Below are positions 42,861 through 47,493 of a DNA stretch of 47,493 bases, piece after piece. The position numbers and the translations under genes were made by a program. This stretch comes from an uncultured Micrococcales bacterium (GTDB taxonomy: Bacteria > Actinomycetota > Actinomycetes > Actinomycetales > Microbacteriaceae). How positions within the stretch are numbered: the stretch's first letter is position 1; the number at the start of each line of letters is the position of its first letter. The DNA lies in NCBI GenBank assembly GCA_903922825.1, contig CAIXVE010000091.1, positions 1 to 47,493 of the forward strand. The letters run 5' to 3'. The notes beneath the pieces were generated by a model, which was not told the origin of the DNA, did no database searches, and was given only the letters and a program-made list of their open reading frames with translations.

Positions 42861-43922
42861 TCAAAACTCGGCAGCAACTAGTTCGGCTATTTCATAAGTG
42901 TTTAGAGCCGCACCTTTACGAAGGTTATCTCCAACAACGAACAGCTCGATTGAGTTAGGGAAATCTAAAGAAGACCTGACCCGACCAACATAGGTTGGGT
43001 CTTGACCGGCAACCATGTTAGGCATAGGCCAAAGACCATTAGCTGGGTCATCAACCAGTCTGATGGTTGGCTCTTCGGTTAGAGCCTTGTGAACATCCGC
43101 CACACTGATCGGATTAGCGAAGGTTGCGTGGACTGCCAGAGAGTGAGAAACCAAAACCGGCACTCGAACACAAGTAACTGCAACTTTCAGGTCAGCGATA
43201 CCAAGAATCTTCCGGGACTCGTTTCTAACCTTCATCTCCTCAGAAGAGAAACCGCCTTCTTTCAGTGAGCCAGCGAAAGGAATAAGGTTCATCACAACAG
43301 GGTCAGTAAAAGGTGAGTCTGCTAGCGCAAGTGAATTAGCTTCAAGTGTTTGAGCGATATCGCCACTTGCCTCACCAGCTTTTGAACCTGAAACCGCAGT
43401 GATCTCATCACGCAATCTAGCAATACCGGCAACACCTGCACCTGAAACAGCCTGGTAACTAGAAACAACGAGTTCTTTCAAAGTCCAACCCCTGTGCAGC
43501 GCACCCATGGCAGCCATCATGGTCAAAGTGGTGCAGTTCGGGTTAGAGATGATTCCCTTTGGACGGTTCTGAGCTTGCTCAGGGTTAACCTCAGGAACTA
43601 CAAGAGGAACTTCTGGATCCATACGGAAAGCACTTGAGTTATCCACCACAACAGCTCCACGACTAGCTGCAATTGGTGCCCAAATTTCTGAAACTTCATC
43701 AGGAACATCGAACATAGCAATGTCAATGCCATCAAAAGCATCTTCACTTAGAGCAACAACAGTTAGCTCTTCACCGTGAACTGTTAGCTTCTTGCCAGCG
43801 GATCTAGCCGAGGCAATCAGTCTGATTTCGCCCCAGATGTTCTCTCTTGAGTTGATGATGTCAATCATCACTGTTCCAACGGCACCGGTAGCGCCGACTA
43901 GGGCTAGGTTTGGCTTAGACAT
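42861..43922 (-). CDS. asd: Aspartate-semialdehyde dehydrogenase
   Basis: 353 residues. The NADP-binding loop is [12 protein letters not shown], the catalytic cysteine is in [10 protein letters not shown] and the SYQAVSGAG loop follows. It reduces aspartyl phosphate to aspartate semialdehyde for lysine, threonine, methionine and diaminopimelate. Its ATG shares one base with the stop codon of ask, the enzyme for the preceding step, so both are made together. Confidence 0.96.
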   Translation of the reverse strand: MSKPNLALVGATGAVGTVMIDIINSRENIWGEIRLIASARSAGKKLTVHGEELTVVALSEDAFDGIDIAMFDVPDEVSEIWAPIAASRGAVVVDNSSAFRMDPEVPLVVPEVNPEQAQNRPKGIISNPNCTTLTMMAAMGALHRGWTLKELVVSSYQAVSGAGVAGIARLRDEITAVSGSKAGEASGDIAQTLEANSLALADSPFTDPVVMNLIPFAGSLKEGGFSSEEMKVRNESRKILGIADLKVAVTCVRVPVLVSHSLAVHATFANPISVADVHKALTEEPTIRLVDDPANGLWPMPNMVAGQDPTYVGRVRSSLDFPNSIELFVVGDNLRKGAALNTYEIAELVAAEF

Positions 43923-45199
43923 TATCTTCCTGTTCCTGCATAAACGATGGCCTCATTATCGCCATCTAAATCAAAAGCCTTGTGAACAGCTCGCGCTGCA
44001 TCATCAACTTGCTCAAGGCTGGTAATGACTGAGATTCGAATCTCCGAAGTTGAAATCATCTCCACGTTGATACCTGCTTCAGCTAGCGCTCTAAACAGGA
44101 TTGCTGAGACACCAGAGTGTGTTCTCATACCAGCACCAACAACACTTAGCTTTCCGATCTGCTCATCGCTTTCGAGCTCGCGATAGCTAAGCACGCTTCT
44201 GTTTTGAGCCAAAGCATCCAAAACCTTCTTCAAATCACCTTTAGGCAAAGTGAAAGTGATGTCACTGACTCGGTCGGTAACATCTGAACCAGTTGGAGTG
44301 TTCTGCACGATCATGTCAATGTTTGCCCCTGCCTCAGCAACAGTGGTGAACACAGCGGCTGCTTTGCCTGGAACATCTGGAATACCAATCACAGTGATCT
44401 TGGCCTGAGATTTGTCGGTGGCAACACCTGAAACTACTGACTCTTCCATATTCTTTATGCTTTCTTCATCTGAGAGAACAATAGTTCCCGGGTCATTACT
44501 AAAAGTTGAACGAACTCTAAGATCAACTTTGTGCCTTCTGGCAAATTCAACTGCACGAATGTGAAGAATCTTTGCTCCTGCTGCAGCCAACTCCAACATA
44601 GATTCAACGTCGATAACATCTAGCTTTTGGGCTGAAGGAACAACACGAGGATCAGCGGTATAAACACCATCGACATCACTATAAATCTCACAAACATCAG
44701 CATTCAAAGCAGCGGCAAGGGCCACCGCAGTGGTGTCAGAACCACCTCTACCTAAAGTAGTGATATCTTTCGAATCTCTATTGAAACCTTGGAACCCAGC
44801 AACAATTGCGATGCTGCCTCCCTCAAGAGCTTCCGCTACCCGATCAGGTGTCACCTCAGCGATACGAGCATTACCGTGAACTTCATCGGTTATGATTCCA
44901 GCCTGTGAACCGGTGAAAGACATTGACTTAGCACCAAGATCATTGATTGCCATTGAGACCAAAGCCATTGAGATGCGCTCACCAGCGGTGAGTAACATAT
45001 CTAGCTCACGACCCTCAGGATTAGATGAAACTTGGTTAGCTAAATCCAAAAGTTCATCGGTGGTGTCACCCATTGCTGAAACAACAACCACAACTTGGTT
45101 GCCAGCATTTTGGGTGTCGATGATACGTCTGGCGACGTGCTTGATTTTCTCGGCATCGCCGACAGACGAGCCGCCATATTTTTGGACTACTAAAGCCAA
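43922..45199 (-). CDS. ask: Aspartate kinase
   Basis: 425 residues. The kinase domain opens [16 protein letters not shown] and contains [15 protein letters not shown] and [13 protein letters not shown]. Two ACT domains at the C-terminus (from about 265 and 345; the second with [14 protein letters not shown]) are for feedback control by lysine and threonine. The start is TTG at 45199, supported by AGGAG 7 nt upstream. In relatives an internal start gives a separate ACT-only beta subunit; that cannot be decided here. It is operonic with asd. Confidence 0.95.
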   Translation of the reverse strand: MALVVQKYGGSSVGDAEKIKHVARRIIDTQNAGNQVVVVVSAMGDTTDELLDLANQVSSNPEGRELDMLLTAGERISMALVSMAINDLGAKSMSFTGSQAGIITDEVHGNARIAEVTPDRVAEALEGGSIAIVAGFQGFNRDSKDITTLGRGGSDTTAVALAAALNADVCEIYSDVDGVYTADPRVVPSAQKLDVIDVESMLELAAAGAKILHIRAVEFARRHKVDLRVRSTFSNDPGTIVLSDEESIKNMEESVVSGVATDKSQAKITVIGIPDVPGKAAAVFTTVAEAGANIDMIVQNTPTGSDVTDRVSDITFTLPKGDLKKVLDALAQNRSVLSYRELESDEQIGKLSVVGAGMRTHSGVSAILFRALAEAGINVEMISTSEIRISVITSLEQVDDAARAVHKAFDLDGDNEAIVYAGTGR

Positions 45200-45266
45200 T
45201 TAACTGCTCCTAATGGAGGAAATGGTGGGGGTTCGACGATGAATACAACAAGTTTAGCCAAATAAC

Positions 45267-45869
45267 CTAGTTACCGCTAACTATCCTTCTGCCCTCAAAG
45301 GCTCTTCCCAGCGTGACTTCGTCAGCATATTCAAGGTCTCCACCTACCGGTAGACCACTTGCCAAACGGCTAACGGTAATACCTAATGGTGCCAACATGC
45401 GGGTTAGATAGGTGGCCGTTGCTTCACCTTCAAGGTTTGGGTCGGTTGCAATAATGACCTCTTTGATTTCAGGGTCATTGAGTCTTGCCATTAATTCACG
45501 AATGCGAAGGTTTTCAGGTCCTATGCCATCTATAGGGCTGATAGCTCCACCTAGCACGTGATAGAAGCCTTTGAACTCTCTAGTTTTCTCAATCGCCTGA
45601 ACATCTTTAGATTCTTCAACCACACAGATAGCCTCTTTAGTCCTTCTAGGGTCGCGACAAATATTGCAGAGTTCATGTTCAGAGACGTTACCGCAGGTAG
45701 CACAGAAGCGAACTCGTTTACGAACTTCGGTAAGAATCTTCGCCAAAGCTTCTGCTTGATCATCATCAGCTTGAACTAGATAAAAAGCTATACGTTGGGC
45801 AGACTTAGGTCCAACTCCAGGCAATCTTGATAAAGCATCAATTAGGTCCTGAACAACACCTTCATACAT
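45267..45869 (-). CDS. recR: Recombination protein RecR
   Basis: 200 residues, exact family length. An N-terminal helix-hairpin-helix has [17 protein letters not shown], the zinc finger is [16 protein letters not shown], the Toprim domain has [14 protein letters not shown] and [15 protein letters not shown], and the Walker-like C-terminus has [18 protein letters not shown]. It acts with RecF and RecO in loading RecA at gaps. The ATG lies directly after the dnaX stop codon, the usual dnaX-recR pair. Confidence 0.96.
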   Translation of the reverse strand: MYEGVVQDLIDALSRLPGVGPKSAQRIAFYLVQADDDQAEALAKILTEVRKRVRFCATCGNVSEHELCNICRDPRRTKEAICVVEESKDVQAIEKTREFKGFYHVLGGAISPIDGIGPENLRIRELMARLNDPEIKEVIIATDPNLEGEATATYLTRMLAPLGITVSRLASGLPVGGDLEYADEVTLGRAFEGRRIVSGN

Positions 45870-47493
45870 CTATTTGTCATCCTCAACCGGAGCGGCACCT
45901 AGAAGATCCCTCAGCACCGAATCCCCAACTTGAGCATCTTCATCAACTAACTTGTTTCTTTTATCGTTGATTGTTTCTTCCTGCTTCACTTCAACAACAG
46001 CTTCTTGAACGACAGCAATAGATTCGGTAACCATCTGCGGCGAAGCTGCAGTTGCAGCACGATATTTAACTCTGATCCCTAAGACTTCATTGATTGCTCT
46101 GCGCAAAAGTTCTGAAGGTGAATTAGTGCCCCCGGAACGGAACATCTCTTTATCTGTTTCATTAGCAAACAAGATATCGATAACTTCACCGTCAAAAGCC
46201 ACAGGCTTCTGAGGTAAGACAACCTGCCAAGCAGATCTAGAGATAGTTGCCAACTTACTCAACACATCTCCCCAAGCATTTTGTAGTTCTGCGAAACTCA
46301 CCTGTGGAACACCGACTGGAGCTGCAGACACAAGAGGAACACCAGCTGTAGGAGGTGTGGACGCCTGAGGTGCATTACCGCCTAAACCAATACGTCTTTC
46401 CAGTCTTTCAATACGCGCAAGTGAACCCGTTTCTGAGCTGTCTTGAGCCGGCACTAAAATCTTTGCCACCATAAGCTCCAACTGCAACTTAGGGCTTGTA
46501 GCGCCATTCATCCGAGTTAGACCTTCGGCAATAACATCCGCTGCATAGCTAAGTTCTGCCCTACCAAACTTCTCAACCTGCAATCTCATTCGTTCAAGCT
46601 GATCAGAAGGAACATCTCGTAACACATTCTTAGCTGCTAGCCCAACGGAACCAACAACAATCAAATCTCTGATTCGTTCAAGAAGATCTTCAACGAAACG
46701 AGAAGGATCTTGTCCTGACTGAATAACCTTGTCAACGGCAGAGAATACTGAAGCAGAATCACCAGCAGAAAAAGCATCAATTACCAAATCAAGAAGCGCT
46801 GAATCGGTATAACCTAGCAGTCCAACTGCCCGCTCATAGGTGACTTTGCTCTCGTCAGAGCCTGCGATTAATTGATCTAGAAGTGACAAGCTATCTCGAA
46901 CAGAACCGCCACCTGAACGAACCACCAAGCTAAGCACACCTTCTTCAACTTTCACATTCTCACTGGCGCACATCTGCTGTAAATACTCAAGCATTTGAGC
47001 CGGCGGAACTAAACGGAAAGGGTAATGATGGGTTCTTGAACGAATAGTAGAAATAACTTTTTCAGGTTCAGTGGTAGCAAAGATGAACTTTACGTGGGCT
47101 GGTGGCTCTTCAACAACTTTAAGCAAAGCGTTGAAACCATCTTTGGTAACCATGTGAGCCTCATCCAAAATAAAAATCTTGAATCGATCTCTGGTTGGCG
47201 CAAAAGCAATTCTCTCCCTAAGCTCTCTCGCATCTTCCACCTTGTTGTGGCTTGCAGCGTCAATTTCAATAACGTCTAGTGAACCAGAGCCATCTCTTGA
47301 AAGCTCAACACAAGAAGGGCAAACCCCACATGGAGTATCAGTAGGTCCCTCAGCGCAGTTCAAACAACGAGCGAGAATACGAGCAGAAGTTGTCTTACCG
47401 CAACCTCTAGGACCACTAAACAAATAGGCGTGATTAACGCGATCGCTTCTCAAAGCAGCCATTAAAGGTATGGTTACCTGAGTCTGCCCAATG
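45870..47493 (-). CDS. dnaX: DNA polymerase III gamma/tau subunit, N-terminus outside window
   Basis: The frame stays open from the track start (47462) to the right edge and encodes IGQTQVTIPL just before MAALRSDRV, the expected DnaX sequence, so the gene is cut by the window. Visible parts: Walker A GPRGCGKTTSARIL, the zinc cluster CLNCAEGPTDTPCGVCPSC, Walker B region IFILDEAHMVTKDGFNALL, SRC-like IRSRTHHYPF and the clamp-loader collar, then a Pro/Ala linker (about 365-390) and a tau-like C-terminal domain. Its partner HolB is encoded at 29-30 kb. Confidence 0.95.
   Translation of the reverse strand, partial: IGQTQVTIPLMAALRSDRVNHAYLFSGPRGCGKTTSARILARCLNCAEGPTDTPCGVCPSCVELSRDGSGSLDVIEIDAASHNKVEDARELRERIAFAPTRDRFKIFILDEAHMVTKDGFNALLKVVEEPPAHVKFIFATTEPEKVISTIRSRTHHYPFRLVPPAQMLEYLQQMCASENVKVEEGVLSLVVRSGGGSVRDSLSLLDQLIAGSDESKVTYERAVGLLGYTDSALLDLVIDAFSAGDSASVFSAVDKVIQSGQDPSRFVEDLLERIRDLIVVGSVGLAAKNVLRDVPSDQLERMRLQVEKFGRAELSYAADVIAEGLTRMNGATSPKLQLELMVAKILVPAQDSSETGSLARIERLERRIGLGGNAPQASTPPTAGVPLVSAAPVGVPQVSFAELQNAWGDVLSKLATISRSAWQVVLPQKPVAFDGEVIDILFANETDKEMFRSGGTNSPSELLRRAINEVLGIRVKYRAATAASPQMVTESIAVVQEAVVEVKQEETINDKRNKLVDEDAQVGDSVLRDLLGAAPVEDDK

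Overview
The window reads as a chromosome segment of a low-to-medium GC actinobacterium, most likely a small planktonic freshwater Microbacteriaceae (Luna/Rhodoluna-like). The evidence is conserved actinobacterial gene order (topA-tmk-holB next to a tad pilus locus, a 6C-type RNA and acs; ponA-type PBP followed by a metallophosphoesterase; dnaX-recR-ask-asd), tight 1-4 nt gene overlaps, and nearly leaderless promoters. The genus is an inference. No rRNA, CRISPR array, IS element, prophage or plasmid origin is visible. One tRNA is present. No gene-free stretch exceeds 300 bases.

Region 1 (1-12.9 kb) looks like a cell-surface polysaccharide locus. It holds the end of an acyltransferase-3 membrane protein, a secreted SGNH hydrolase, two secreted GH16 glucanases and a 1238-residue secreted multidomain protein. 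An orphan sensor kinase and rmuC lie between them. The two GH16 enzymes and the giant protein share the same non-catalytic modules. CcpA/LacI-type operator-like palindromes lie upstream of the first GH16 gene (one) and the giant gene (three), so I infer a co-regulated glucan-binding and glucan-degrading system.

Region 2 (12.9-21.2 kb) has a tightly packed minus-strand run: dacB (PBP4), a succinate-semialdehyde dehydrogenase, a CaCA cation exchanger, a DUF998 membrane protein and an uncharacterised 475-residue protein. Divergent to it is a CopC-like protein, then aspA. The 174-bp leader of aspA is full of perfect hairpins and ends in a 17-bp palindrome at the start codon.

Region 3 (21.3-23.0 kb) is a small accessory island of three minus-strand genes: a toxin-tip-like 122-residue protein, a probable immunity protein and a DUF4417 protein. 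It separates aspA from housekeeping genes.

Region 4 (23.1-29.0 kb) holds a DUF6421 protein, a COG4280-like polytopic membrane protein with a 58-residue membrane partner missed by the ORF track, tRNA-Thr(CGT), an ABC-2 exporter pair and a secreted S33 peptidase.

Region 5 (29.0-36.3 kb) holds holB, tmk, topA and a compact tad/Flp pilus locus (tadA, one tadB/C gene, a 57-residue DUF4244 pilin-like gene hidden in another frame, and two TadE-like proteins), capped by a 6C-family small RNA on the minus strand.

Region 6 (36.3-47.5 kb) is core metabolism and cell wall: acs, ridA, a 50-residue DUF4177-like gene, a class A PBP with PASTA domains, a metallophosphoesterase, a lipoprotein, asd, ask, recR and dnaX. 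dnaX is cut by the right edge.
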